From NCBI GenBank assembly GCA_947496705.1, contig CANMDW010000025.1:1-64000 (forward strand): a stretch of 64,000 nucleotides of DNA. The letters are read 5' to 3'. Below the pieces are notes generated by a model. It worked only from the letters and a program-made list of their open reading frames with translations. It did no database searches and was not told the DNA's origin. The stretch is from an uncultured Aquimarina sp. GTDB lineage: Bacteria; Bacteroidota; Bacteroidia; Flavobacteriales; Flavobacteriaceae. The translations under genes were made by a program, and so were the position numbers. Below, piece by piece: positions 8,007 to 17,659 of this stretch; the first letter of the stretch is position 1; each line of letters opens with the position of its first letter.

Positions 8007-11000
8007 TCAATTCTTTTCTCCTCTAAAACTAAAAGAAAACTTGTAATCATTGGCTTTGTAACGATACTTATCTAATGGATATGCTCCCCAGGAGTTAATC
8101 CCACCAACTCCCATTTGAAAATGATCCAGACAAATAGAAACGGCTACCTCTTTTTTTAGATCAATATGGTGTAAACTTCCCCGTTGTTCTTGAGTTAAAG
8201 CCGCTAGACTATAGGGTAAAGTACTAAAACCAAAGGCTGGATCTCCTAAAACTTCTAGTTGTATTCCGTTTGTGCTTTTTAATACCAGCTTGCTTGTATC
8301 TTCTCTATTTCCAGTTTCTTGGGGACTTATGTAATCGTGCCCCATATCGGTTATCTTTTTCTCATACCAATCGATATGAGCAGCATATTTACGATCTATA
8401 TAATTTTCAAAAGGACCTCGACCATGCCATTGCACATGATCAAAAGAATCAGGTATTTTAAAATATAATCCGAGTCTTGGTAATTCTGGTAATTTGTTAC
8501 TTCCTGTTTTGAAGTCACAATCTATGGTAACCTTACCATTGGCATCAATTGTATATATTATTCCAAAATCACAATCAACATCTAGCAAATACAAATCAGT
8601 TTTAATCGTTACCTTTTTAATAGATTGGGATTGTATCTCAATATTCTTCAATTGTGTATTTTGCCCAGCATATTTCCATATTTTTGTACGATCCGGCATT
8701 TGGTTCCCAAAATCATTATCATTGGGTGCTCTCCAAAAATTTGGGCGTAATGCTTCAATAATGCATTCTGTTTTGAGATACTTATATGAAGTAAGTAAGC
8801 CTGTTAGTGTATTGATAGAAACTTCAAAGTCATTTCCTGAAATGAGATAAGATGCTGAGCTTTCTATCATAGAAAATTCTCTGTTCAAGATTTCTTCTTC
8901 AATTTCTGTATCTGTATCATGCAACAAAAACTGCTCTTTTGCCACTTCATGACCAAATGGGATCGACTTGTCATTTCTTCCTTGATAAATAGCAGCAAAA
9001 TTTAAAAAGTATGGAGCATTTGGTTCAAAATCAACCTTGAAATCAAATTGAAATTGTTTTGATGTTCCCGCAGGTATATGTGGGTTCTGAAGATATCCTT
9101 TTTTTACTATTGTTCCTTTTGACCATATTTTCCAATTAATTTCAAAGTTTGAAAGCAAAATAAAATCAAAGTCATTGCTGATTTCTATTACACCTTTTTC
9201 AAGATTTACGGCTTTAAAATTAATAGGCTGGTAGCATTTTTTTACTTCCCAAATAGCAGGATGCGGAGTGCGATCTGGAAATAACAGTCCGTTAATACAA
9301 AAATTACCATCGCTAGGCGTGTCAGGAGGACCAAAATCACCACCAAATTTCCAGTATTTTTCACCATCTTCGGTATAAGCTGCAATTCCCTGGTCTACCC
9401 AATCCCAAATAAAGCCACCTTGCAAAACAGGATATGTATTGATCAAATCCCAATAATCAATCAAATTACCTACACTATTTCCCATGGCATGGGCATATTC
9501 ACACATGATATAGGGTCTTTTCGGATTTTTGGTTGCATATGCTTCGATTTGCTCTATGGATGGATACATGGGGCAAACGATATCGGTATTTTCTTCTTCG
9601 CCTGCTTGTTCAAATTGTACAGGCCTTGTGTTGTCTTTGGATTTGACCCATTGATATGCTGCTTTAAAATTGGGTCCGTTTCCCGCCTCATTTCCCAGAG
9701 ACCATATAATTACCGAAGGATGATTTTTGGTGCGTTCAAACATTCGATATACTCGATCCAGATGGGCTGCTTTCCACTCTGGCAGGTTACAAGGATGTAC
9801 CGATTCGTCATAGGGGGTAGAATAATTAGAACCCATACCGTGGGTTTCTATATTGGCTTCGTCTACAACATACAATCCATATGCATCACATAACTCATAC
9901 CAACGGGCATCATTTGGGTAATGACTGTTACGTACAGCGTTGATATTATACTGTTTCATTAATTTGATATCCAGAATCATGCTTTCTTCGGTGATCATCC
10001 TTCCTGTGACTTCATCATGTTCGTGTCGGTTAACTCCTCGCACGGTAATTGCTTTTCCGTTAATCAAAAGTTGTGCATTCTTGATTTCAACCTTCCGAAA
10101 TCCAACGTTACATCCCACAACTTCCAGCATAGTATTATCCTGATCTAATAAAGTTAATGAGAGTCGATACAGATTTGGGGTTTCGGCGGTCCACTTTAAT
10201 AGATTTTTGAGTTGTTCTTGTATTGAAAAAGATGCATTTTTTGATGCTATTTTGCATGCGATATCTTTGGAAAAGAGGAGCTCTTTAGCTGCAGTATATA
10301 ATTCACAACGTATGGTTCCATTCCATTGCTGTTGTGTTGTGTTTTGAAGAGAAATATTCAGGTCAAGCAATCCATCGACATAGTCTGAAGTTAAATTTCC
10401 TTTTGCAAAAAAATCACGAATATGAATCTGATTTCTTGAAAACAAATATACTTCTCGTTGAATGCCGCTCAAACGCCAAAAGTCCTGACACTCCAGATAG
10501 GAACCATCACACCAACGATATACTTCGACTGAAATAGTATTTTCTCCTTTTTTTAAGTACTTGGTAATATCAAACTCAATAGGCGTCATCGAATCCTGAT
10601 TGTACCCTAACCATTCTCCATTGATCCAAAAATGAGCTGCTGATTTTACCGACCCAAAATGAATGTAGATTTGTCTTCCTTCCCATTCATCAGGAATGAT
10701 AAACGTTTTTTTATAGGATCCGACCGGATTGTTATCATGCGGAATGTAAGGAGGGTTTTTAGGAAACGGATAACGATCATTCACATAAATCGGAATACCA
10801 TATCCTTCTAATTCCCAATTTGCGGGTACTTTGATATCACCCCAGAAAGAGGTATCATAACTGTTTTGATAAAAACCTTTTGGCCGAGTGTCGGGTGCAT
10901 CTACATACTTAAATTTCCAGATTCCGTTGAGAGATTTGTACCATGGAGGGTTTTCTTTTACATTTTGCCACAAAAATGTAGCATCAGGATAGGGTAAAAA

Positions 11001-11087
11001 GGTTGCATGAGGCATTTCCTGACCAATATTGAAGACCTCAGGGTTTTCCCAAAAATTAGTGCTGTTAAAATTGATTTCTGATTCCAT
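8007..11087 (-). CDS. lacZ: Beta-galactosidase, GH2 family
   Basis: A full-length five-domain GH2 beta-galactosidase of 1026 residues, matching the roughly 1020-1050 usual for LacZ. The N-terminal jelly roll (FWGDIKVPANWELEGYG) is followed by Ig-like domains and the TIM barrel. The acid/base is E467 in SLGNEAGN and the nucleophile E530 in MCEYAHAMGN. The signature RHEHDEVTGR is present. The C-terminal Bgal small-chain domain contains LPRLGL and WHGRGPFENYIDRK. There is no signal peptide, so it acts in the cytoplasm. The ATG lies one base after the alpha-galactosidase stop codon, so translation is probably coupled. It is the last gene of the transporter-GH36-GH2 operon. Confidence 0.95.
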   Translation of the reverse strand: MESEINFNSTNFWENPEVFNIGQEMPHATFLPYPDATFLWQNVKENPPWYKSLNGIWKFKYVDAPDTRPKGFYQNSYDTSFWGDIKVPANWELEGYGIPIYVNDRYPFPKNPPYIPHDNNPVGSYKKTFIIPDEWEGRQIYIHFGSVKSAAHFWINGEWLGYNQDSMTPIEFDITKYLKKGENTISVEVYRWCDGSYLECQDFWRLSGIQREVYLFSRNQIHIRDFFAKGNLTSDYVDGLLDLNISLQNTTQQQWNGTIRCELYTAAKELLFSKDIACKIASKNASFSIQEQLKNLLKWTAETPNLYRLSLTLLDQDNTMLEVVGCNVGFRKVEIKNAQLLINGKAITVRGVNRHEHDEVTGRMITEESMILDIKLMKQYNINAVRNSHYPNDARWYELCDAYGLYVVDEANIETHGMGSNYSTPYDESVHPCNLPEWKAAHLDRVYRMFERTKNHPSVIIWSLGNEAGNGPNFKAAYQWVKSKDNTRPVQFEQAGEEENTDIVCPMYPSIEQIEAYATKNPKRPYIMCEYAHAMGNSVGNLIDYWDLINTYPVLQGGFIWDWVDQGIAAYTEDGEKYWKFGGDFGPPDTPSDGNFCINGLLFPDRTPHPAIWEVKKCYQPINFKAVNLEKGVIEISNDFDFILLSNFEINWKIWSKGTIVKKGYLQNPHIPAGTSKQFQFDFKVDFEPNAPYFLNFAAIYQGRNDKSIPFGHEVAKEQFLLHDTDTEIEEEILNREFSMIESSASYLISGNDFEVSINTLTGLLTSYKYLKTECIIEALRPNFWRAPNDNDFGNQMPDRTKIWKYAGQNTQLKNIEIQSQSIKKVTIKTDLYLLDVDCDFGIIYTIDANGKVTIDCDFKTGSNKLPELPRLGLYFKIPDSFDHVQWHGRGPFENYIDRKYAAHIDWYEKKITDMGHDYISPQETGNREDTSKLVLKSTNGIQLEVLGDPAFGFSTLPYSLAALTQEQRGSLHHIDLKKEVAVSICLDHFQMGVGGINSWGAYPLDKYRYKANDYKFSFSFRGEKN

Positions 11088-11088
11088 T

Positions 11089-12900
11089 CTAGGTCACTGT
11101 TAAAGTTATTATTCCCGATATGGGTACTTTAATGGAAATCAAACCTTTTTTAAGCGTTTTTGTATCACTCTGAACTTGATTTCCAAGGCAATCAAAAATA
11201 AACACTTGATAGGTTTTATGATCATTTACAACATCCAGAATCATACTTTCTGAAGTTTTAGCATTAATGATATCAATAATGTCTTCTTCACCGGATAGTT
11301 TGATTGCAATATCGGCATGGACAGTGATAATTTGTTTTTCTTTGGAAGAAGCTATAATCAAGGGGTAATTCTCTGAAGGCCCTGAAGCTATTAAATCACC
11401 GGTAAGTAGTACTTTTCGGTTTTCAGCCCAATACTCTGTGTAAAAACAGATCATTTGTCGATGCGATACTGAAATTTCATTGAGTCTAACTGATAATTGA
11501 GGAACTGAAAATAAAATATTAACAAACTGTAATGCTGCCAATTCGACTGGTTCATCATAGTTCCACATAAGCATATCAGAATGTACAGCGGTGGTTCCGG
11601 ATAGTAATCTTAAATCAATAATTCGCCTTCTATTGGAGATAGCATCATTTGGGCAATCATGGGCTCTAAACATATTACCGCATTTTCGTAACAGGGGCCC
11701 AATATAATGTTGCCTGAATTCAATAAGGATATCTGGCTTTATTGCGGTTAAGGCTAGCATTATATCGGTCATTAATCGACCCACAGCCGGGCCCACAGCT
11801 GCATAATCTCTCCCATCTTCGGTTGTTAATTCGGTATCCTTGTAAGGAATAAAATGATCAATAAAATCTAGTTTAAAGCCGTCCAAATCCCATTCTTTGA
11901 GTGCTTTTACATATATGTTGATCAGGTATGTCCTAATTTCGGGATATCTGGGATCTACAATAGCAGCTTGAAACTCTTCAGAAAAATGAAGGAATTTATC
12001 TTTAAAATGTTGAAATGCTTTGGAGTGTTTCCCAAAAAAAGGTGCTGAATACCACATCATTACTTTCATTTCCAGACCATGAACCTGGGCTACAAAATCA
12101 GACATATTTGGAAACCGTTCTGGAAGCCAGTCACCAGTATATGCATACCCACGATTACTGTTATCGGTTTGCCAACCGTCATCAACAATGATGGTTTTGT
12201 ACCCTATTTTTGAAGCAGTTTTGCACTCTTCCAGTAAACTTTTGGTGGTGATGTCCTGATGGTAAGAATACCAGGTAGAATACATGGGTAATTTGGCAAC
12301 TTCGGGAACAAAAATAGGTTTGTAAAAAAATGTCCACCAGTTGGAAACTTCATTCAATGAATTTTCATAACGCTGTTTGCGATAATCTAATAAAATACTG
12401 AGTTTATATTCTATAAAATCAGGAACGTTTTCTTTGAATACAATTACATTGCAATATACCCAACCATCTTCTTCTCGAAGTCCTGCGCCTAATGATAATG
12501 TATTGATGGCATCAGAACATGCAAAAGTATGTATGTTATCATCATTGTGACCATAAAGGCAGATTACCGGGGCTTCATAAGTGGCACGGGATACTAACAT
12601 ACGCTCTGCATCAAATTCGGCATATACTCTTCTATCACTTTCATAATTGGATAACCAGGTTCCTTTTAAATTGATGGAAGGGATTTTCCATACCAATTTC
12701 ATCGCTTTTGTGTTTTTAGAAGTCGGTGTATGTAATTTTATTGTTGCTTTAAAAAGTCCTTTTTCTAGTTGTTCGGTTTTATTTGAGAATTTGAAATCCA
12801 ATGTTTTATCTTTGGAATAAATCGATATTCCGCCGTATGGAAGTTCATCTTGCCCCACTTCCTTAAGAAAATTCCATCCTTTTGTAGTTAAATTCGCCAT
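11089..12900 (-). CDS. Alpha-galactosidase, GH36-like (melibiase superfamily)
   Basis: A 603-residue clan GH-D glycosidase. The barrel opens with TIIVDDGWQ at about 237-244, carries KVMMWYSAP at about 279-287, and has the nucleophile D345 in DGFKLDFID. The acid/base is most likely D415 (or D419) in FRAHDCPNDAISNRR. There is no signal peptide, so it is cytoplasmic and needs imported oligosaccharide. The protein is shorter than classical GH36 enzymes (about 700+), so activity on alpha-galactosides is inferred from clan motifs and from the beta-galactosidase and sugar symporter in the same operon. Together they would hydrolyse a substrate with both alpha- and beta-galactosyl bonds, or two related ones. 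Confidence 0.85.
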   Translation of the reverse strand: MANLTTKGWNFLKEVGQDELPYGGISIYSKDKTLDFKFSNKTEQLEKGLFKATIKLHTPTSKNTKAMKLVWKIPSINLKGTWLSNYESDRRVYAEFDAERMLVSRATYEAPVICLYGHNDDNIHTFACSDAINTLSLGAGLREEDGWVYCNVIVFKENVPDFIEYKLSILLDYRKQRYENSLNEVSNWWTFFYKPIFVPEVAKLPMYSTWYSYHQDITTKSLLEECKTASKIGYKTIIVDDGWQTDNSNRGYAYTGDWLPERFPNMSDFVAQVHGLEMKVMMWYSAPFFGKHSKAFQHFKDKFLHFSEEFQAAIVDPRYPEIRTYLINIYVKALKEWDLDGFKLDFIDHFIPYKDTELTTEDGRDYAAVGPAVGRLMTDIMLALTAIKPDILIEFRQHYIGPLLRKCGNMFRAHDCPNDAISNRRRIIDLRLLSGTTAVHSDMLMWNYDEPVELAALQFVNILFSVPQLSVRLNEISVSHRQMICFYTEYWAENRKVLLTGDLIASGPSENYPLIIASSKEKQIITVHADIAIKLSGEEDIIDIINAKTSESMILDVVNDHKTYQVFIFDCLGNQVQSDTKTLKKGLISIKVPISGIITLTVT

Positions 12901-12921
12901 AATGACAAGTCATAAGTTTAT

Positions 12922-14520
12922 TTAGGTTGCCACACCCAATGGAGAAAAGAAAATATAAGCTGCAATTACTATAATTACAAGGATTAAGGAAATAATATGT
13001 CTATGTTTCCACGGTTTGATGTCAACCAGCTTTTTATCCACTGGTTGGTAAGGAATTTCCATCGGGTATAATTTTCCAAAAAGCAGCATAATAGCGGTAC
13101 TTGTTACAAACAGAATTGCCATGATATGCAGGAAATGCAGCCCTGTATCAAATACCAATTGTGTAAGGCCATAACTGGTGATAAAAAATATCAAGGCGAC
13201 TTTTGCTCCGATCGGAGGGACTTTTTTGGTAACAAACCCTACAAATAAAATCGTAAAAATAGGTACGCTAAAAAATCCTGCGACCTTTTGGATATAATCA
13301 AAAAAGCCGCCATCTACAAATGCAATAAAAGGAGCAATAAACATGGCCGTCATTGCTAAAAAGACTTGTAAATATTTACTTCTTTTAATTAATGTCATAT
13401 CGCCGATCTCTTTATTCTTGTGTTTTAGATAGGGTTTGTAAATATTAAGCATAAAAAGTGTGCTGGAGCTATTAAGTCCCGAATTGAATGTAGTTAGTGC
13501 TGCACCAAAAATGATCGCTGCCATAAATCCCGTTAAATATTCTGGCATTACATCACCGATTAGTCTTGGGTATACTTCGGCGGTGTTTTCCAGATTAAAA
13601 TAAATATGCAGAGCAATAAGTCCCGGGATATTTAATAAAATAGGAGAGATTACTTTGAGAACACTGGCCAGAGCAATACCTTTTTGACCGGCGGCAAGAT
13701 TTTTTGCCCCCAATACCCGTTGCATAATATACTGTTCGGTACCCCAGTAGTTTAAATTAACTAATAGCATTCCTGTAAATAAAGTACTAAAGGGAACCGG
13801 AGAATCAGGTTTTCCTATAGCGTTAAGATGCTCGGTGTTTTGAGTTAAAATCATGTCTAAGCCTACAGAAAAACTTCCGTTACCAATATACAGTAGCCCA
13901 AAAAAAGGAACCATTAATCCGCCAATTACCAGCCCTATTCCGTTAATAGCATCAGATACTGCAATTGCTTTTAGTCCACCAAAAATGGCATAAATACTTC
14001 CTACAATCCCGATAGACCATACTAAAATCCAAATGGTTGCCCAATTACTTAAGCCAAAGACATCAGAGAGATCAAACATACCATTAAAGGCAACTGCTCC
14101 TGCATATAATACGGGAGGCATCATATTGATGACGTACCCTACTAAAAATATAAGTGATATCCATTTTTTAATGCTTGGGTCAAATCGATCCTCCAAAAAG
14201 TCAGGGGTAGTTACAGAACCATTTCGTAGATAAATAGGTAAAATAAATTCAGAAACTATAATTAATGATAGAATTGAGGTCATTCCCCACGCCATTACAG
14301 CAACGCTATCAATATATACCTGCTCATTCTCACCAATAAAGTTATTAGCACTCATATTCGTTAGAAAAAGAGACCCTCCGATTACAAACCACCCTAAGCT
14401 TCTACCTCCCAAAAAGTACCCATCTGAGGTGTTAAGTGCTTCGCCTTTGGTTTTTCGGTAAGAGATGTAGGCAACCAGTAATGTAAAAAGTATAAAAGTC
14501 GAAACAGCAAGCATAGGCAT
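12922..14520 (-). CDS. Sodium:solute symporter (SSS/SLC5), probable galactoside transporter
   Basis: A 532-residue integral membrane protein with about 13-14 predicted helices and SSS signatures: a first helix followed by the GGRSLGWFVIGGSLFLTNM segment, and AIFGGLKAIAVSDAINGIG in the core. Family members import sugars, myo-inositol or organic acids with Na+. It is the first gene of the operon, 21 bp before the alpha-galactosidase gene. Import of intact di- or oligosaccharide through this symporter would explain why both glycosidases lack signal peptides. No SusC/SusD pair is nearby, which sets this apart from a typical Bacteroidota polysaccharide locus. Confidence 0.9.
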   Translation of the reverse strand: MPMLAVSTFILFTLLVAYISYRKTKGEALNTSDGYFLGGRSLGWFVIGGSLFLTNMSANNFIGENEQVYIDSVAVMAWGMTSILSLIIVSEFILPIYLRNGSVTTPDFLEDRFDPSIKKWISLIFLVGYVINMMPPVLYAGAVAFNGMFDLSDVFGLSNWATIWILVWSIGIVGSIYAIFGGLKAIAVSDAINGIGLVIGGLMVPFFGLLYIGNGSFSVGLDMILTQNTEHLNAIGKPDSPVPFSTLFTGMLLVNLNYWGTEQYIMQRVLGAKNLAAGQKGIALASVLKVISPILLNIPGLIALHIYFNLENTAEVYPRLIGDVMPEYLTGFMAAIIFGAALTTFNSGLNSSSTLFMLNIYKPYLKHKNKEIGDMTLIKRSKYLQVFLAMTAMFIAPFIAFVDGGFFDYIQKVAGFFSVPIFTILFVGFVTKKVPPIGAKVALIFFITSYGLTQLVFDTGLHFLHIMAILFVTSTAIMLLFGKLYPMEIPYQPVDKKLVDIKPWKHRHIISLILVIIVIAAYIFFSPLGVAT

Positions 14521-14694
14521 GATTTATTAAATGGTTATGATTATCAAAACAGACAATCATTTAATAAAATTTATTTACAATGAAATGATTACACTAGTAT
14601 AGCATAGGTTAATCAAACTTAAAAAAAATGATTAATGTAAAAAACACATTTAATGGTTTTATTTGCTTGATTTCTATATGTATATGCTTAAATG

Positions 14695-15423
14695 TTACTT
14701 TTTCAACAATTTCCGGAATGTTTCGGCATCACCCTGAAAAAGATCATAATCTACTTTTCCGATTCCTTCTAATTTTTCTCTATCGGTGCGTTGCCAGATG
14801 GTCCAGCCTTTATTTTTCCATACTTTGGGAACTTTAGGTGAATTTTTGGTGTACTCTGCAATCCAAAGTTTGTATTTCCCAAATTCAGGATGATTGAGAT
14901 ATTTGTTGCCAAAGGAGGGGTTAGAATATATGATAGGGGTAACTCCCAGTTTTTCTTCTACCGTTTTCAGCCAGAGTAAAGTATTATGTTCGTACATCTC
15001 ATTGGTTACAGGTGTTTTTATACCCAACTCTTCTAAATCCAGAACCGGTGGTAAATCTCCTGGTTCTAATTGACCGACGGCGGCAATAAAATTTTCAGCC
15101 TGCTTAACAGGATCTTTACCGGTTTCATAAAAATGATAAGCTCCGCGATAGATGCATTCATTTTTTGCGGCTGCTCTATTTTGTTTGAATTTTGGGTCTT
15201 TGAAACGAGTCCCTTCAGAAGCTTTAATATATACAAAATTAATGCCGTCCTCCTTAATCTCATCCCATTTGATATCATTCTGAAAATGAGAAATATCCAT
15301 TCCTAGAATAGAAGGGTCTTTTTCCAGTCGTTGATTTTCTGAATAGCAAGGATCATTTTTATCTGTATTACAAGAAAATAGTAAAAGAGACAATACTAAA
15401 ATTTGTAGTAAGCGTTTTTTCAT
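14695..15423 (-). CDS. GH25 muramidase-family lipoprotein
   Basis: 242 residues starting with a lipoprotein signal (MKKRLLQILVLSLLLFSC, lipobox LFSC, C18). The mature part is a GH25 lysozyme-like barrel: LGMDISHFQNDIKWDEIK, FVYIKASEGTRFKDP, AYHFYETGKDP, PPVLDLEELG and WTIWQRTD in order. The DxE pair in LDLEE carries the expected catalytic residues. It would sit on the outer or inner membrane facing the periplasm and cleave peptidoglycan, in self-remodelling or in attack on other bacteria. The gene is separated by 42 bp from the membrane-protein gene read before it, so the two may be cotranscribed. Confidence 0.9.
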   Translation of the reverse strand: MKKRLLQILVLSLLLFSCNTDKNDPCYSENQRLEKDPSILGMDISHFQNDIKWDEIKEDGINFVYIKASEGTRFKDPKFKQNRAAAKNECIYRGAYHFYETGKDPVKQAENFIAAVGQLEPGDLPPVLDLEELGIKTPVTNEMYEHNTLLWLKTVEEKLGVTPIIYSNPSFGNKYLNHPEFGKYKLWIAEYTKNSPKVPKVWKNKGWTIWQRTDREKLEGIGKVDYDLFQGDAETFRKLLKK

Positions 15424-15465
15424 GATTTTGGTTGTTAAGAATTAAGAGTATAATGGGTCAAAAGG

Positions 15466-16404
15466 TTATTTTGAGTCAATGGTTAAGTCTTTACCAAGTT
15501 TTTTCAGATTTTCTATTTCGGCAGTTTCAATAGTGCTTAATCCTGAAAAATGAAAGAGTTTTTTAAGAACAAAACCCATGAGATAGAAATACAACAGGGG
15601 TAAAATCAAGAAAAGAACGATGAGATTGCTCACTATATTGATAATGAGCTTCATCAATTCTTTTTTACCTTCTTTTAAGACTTCAAAGGCTTCAGAGAAT
15701 CCTTCTTCAACATCTACATCAATATCTTCAACTTTATTTACGACAGCATCTTCAACTTTTTTTAATAGACTTATGTCTTTTCGCCCTTTTTCTTTAGCTC
15801 GTTCTAATTGTCTTTCTTTTCGGGCTTCTTGTTTTGATTTAACCTTTTCTCTCTTTTCTTCGTATTTGTTTTTTATAGCAGATAAATGTTCATGTAATGC
15901 AGCACCCAAATCTAACTCCATAGTATCTGAGACATAATGAATTCCACTAACATATAGTGAAAGTCCGGGATTGATAAGCAGTGCTACGATTAGAAGTTTT
16001 AGCGCAAGTTGCTTATATTTTTCTAAAAATATACCTACAAGAAATATAAGTGGCAGTAGTTTAAAAAGTAATGATTTCCCCATCTTTACCAGGATGGTTT
16101 GTATAGCAATTACGATATTGGAAAAAGTAAGGTAATCAATCGCTCTGGTAAAAATATCTGAAAGTTCTGTTGCGAGCCCCCCAATCAAGGGAATATTTGA
16201 ATTATCAATGCTTGTAGCTATGCTTTTTAACTCTAATGCAACACCAAGGCCTAACATCATATCGCTATTTACACCAGATAAAAAATCAATTGCAGGAGTT
16301 ACCAGGATATTACTAAAGCCTAAGATTACAAAAATCAAAGTAATAGCTATGATCCAGATTTTGTCTTTCGTAACAAGATTAGAGAGAAATTGATTACTAT
16401 TCAT
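15466..16404 (-). CDS. Uncharacterised membrane protein with central charged coiled coil
   Basis: I do not recognise this family. The 312-residue protein has a hydrophobic segment at about 17-36, further membrane helices at about 85-150, then a highly charged stretch at about 180-240 dense in K, E and R (for example KSKQEARKERQLERAKEKG) that should form a coiled coil. A hydrophobic pair at about 252-280 precedes a short tail. The arrangement suggests membrane-anchored helices flanking a soluble helical rod. It lies upstream of, and is codirectional with, the GH25 lipoprotein gene, and is divergent from the BASS transporter gene. Confidence 0.7.
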   Translation of the reverse strand: MNSNQFLSNLVTKDKIWIIAITLIFVILGFSNILVTPAIDFLSGVNSDMMLGLGVALELKSIATSIDNSNIPLIGGLATELSDIFTRAIDYLTFSNIVIAIQTILVKMGKSLLFKLLPLIFLVGIFLEKYKQLALKLLIVALLINPGLSLYVSGIHYVSDTMELDLGAALHEHLSAIKNKYEEKREKVKSKQEARKERQLERAKEKGRKDISLLKKVEDAVVNKVEDIDVDVEEGFSEAFEVLKEGKKELMKLIINIVSNLIVLFLILPLLYFYLMGFVLKKLFHFSGLSTIETAEIENLKKLGKDLTIDSK

Positions 16405-16590
16405 AGTTGATTGATAATTTTTATTGCTCTTTAAAGGTAGATGTTTTTTGAGAGAATATGCATAGGTGTTTCCACATAATTATCACAGACTGGTTCATTG
16501 TGTATTCATGAATTATCATGTCTAATACATTTTCTTAATGAATACCTTTTTAATTTTTTTATATTGTTGACTAAATCAGAACTATAAATT

Positions 16591-17460
16591 ATGGATAATG
16601 TATCAACAATTATTTTGGCCTCGTCTCTTATTATTATCATGTTAGGAATGGGATTATCCCTGGTTGTTGACGATTTTAAAAGAATATTTGTATATCCAAA
16701 AGCCATATTGATAGGATTAACTAATCAAATACTAATTTTACCATTATTAGGATTCACGCTGGCATCCTTATTTCCTCTTCAACCAGAGGTTGCAATAGGA
16801 ATTATGATTTTGGCTGCTTGTCCTGGTGGTCCAACCTCCAATTTGATATCCCACCTGGCAAAGGGGGATATTGCATTATCGGTTACACTTACTGCGATAA
16901 GTAGTTTTATTACCATTTTGACGATACCTTTTATCGTAAATTTTGCACTACTACATTTTTTAGAAGAAGGACAAATGATTAAATTGGATGTTGTTAATAC
17001 GATAATTCAGATTTTGGTAATTACAGTTATACCGGTAAGCATTGGTATGATAATTAGAAGATACAAAGAGTCTTTTGCATTAAAAATGGCTAAACCCGTT
17101 CGTATAGCTTCTGGTATTGTGATAGCATTAGTCATAATAGGCCTCACTATTAAAGAAAGGGACAATTTTCTTTCTTATTTTCGGCAGGCTGGAATAGTAG
17201 CTTTATGTTTGAATGTTGTTACTATGATTGTGGGTTATTATTCTTCAAAATTATTTAATATTAAGAATAAAAGCGCTATTTCGATTTCTATAGAATCCGG
17301 AATTCAAAACGGAACATTAGCAATAACCATAGCGGTTGTGTTACTTGAGAATACTTCGTTTGCTATCGCCCCTGCTGTGTATAGCTTATTGATGTTTTTT
17401 ACCGGAGGTGTTGCTGTTTATTTCGGAATTAAAAAAAGTAAAGCTTCTTATGAAGATTAG
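16591..17460 (+). CDS. Bile acid:sodium symporter-family (BASS) transporter
   Basis: 289 residues with about 9-10 hydrophobic segments. The family's core signature ILAACPGGPTSNLISHLAKGD is at about 71-91 and a second conserved segment, IESGIQNGTLAI, near 232-243, corresponding to the crossover helices that bind Na+. Despite the name, bacterial BASS proteins carry varied organic anions such as pyruvate, pantothenate or 2-oxo acids; the substrate is not evident here. It stands alone, divergent from the coiled-coil membrane protein across 186 bp of AT-rich DNA in which I see no clear promoter match. Confidence 0.88.
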   Translation: MDNVSTIILASSLIIIMLGMGLSLVVDDFKRIFVYPKAILIGLTNQILILPLLGFTLASLFPLQPEVAIGIMILAACPGGPTSNLISHLAKGDIALSVTLTAISSFITILTIPFIVNFALLHFLEEGQMIKLDVVNTIIQILVITVIPVSIGMIIRRYKESFALKMAKPVRIASGIVIALVIIGLTIKERDNFLSYFRQAGIVALCLNVVTMIVGYYSSKLFNIKNKSAISISIESGIQNGTLAITIAVVLLENTSFAIAPAVYSLLMFFTGGVAVYFGIKKSKASYED

Positions 17461-17472
17461 CAGCTAGATAAT

Positions 17473-17498
17473 GAAGTGATTTAACTTTTTTTCAATTG
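17473..17498. repeat. Single end of the GAAGTGRTTTAAACTTTTTT repeat family
   Basis: GAAGTGATTTAACTTTTTTT followed by CAATTG matches, with small differences, the terminal repeats of the element at 26016-26245 and the hairpin at 31623-31671. Only one end is visible here, so it is probably a decayed copy. Confidence 0.5.
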
Positions 17499-17603
17499 TC
17501 TAAAAAATGCTTCTTTTTCTCCTATATTTCAAAATAAAATGGAACGATAGCTATAATTATCCTTGATTTTTACATTTGTTGTGTTTTACAAAAAAGTTTC
17601 AAT

Positions 17604-17631
17604 AAAAAAGCGTTCAATTCCTCGAACGCTT
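17604..17631 (-). terminator. Rho-independent terminator after the amidohydrolase gene
   Basis: On the minus strand AGCGTTC and GAACGCT form a seven-base-pair stem around an eight-base loop, followed by six Ts (the A-run 17604-17609). It lies 29 bp past the stop codon at 17660. Confidence 0.7.
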
Positions 17632-17659
17632 GCGTTATGCCATATCGAAATATAATTAC

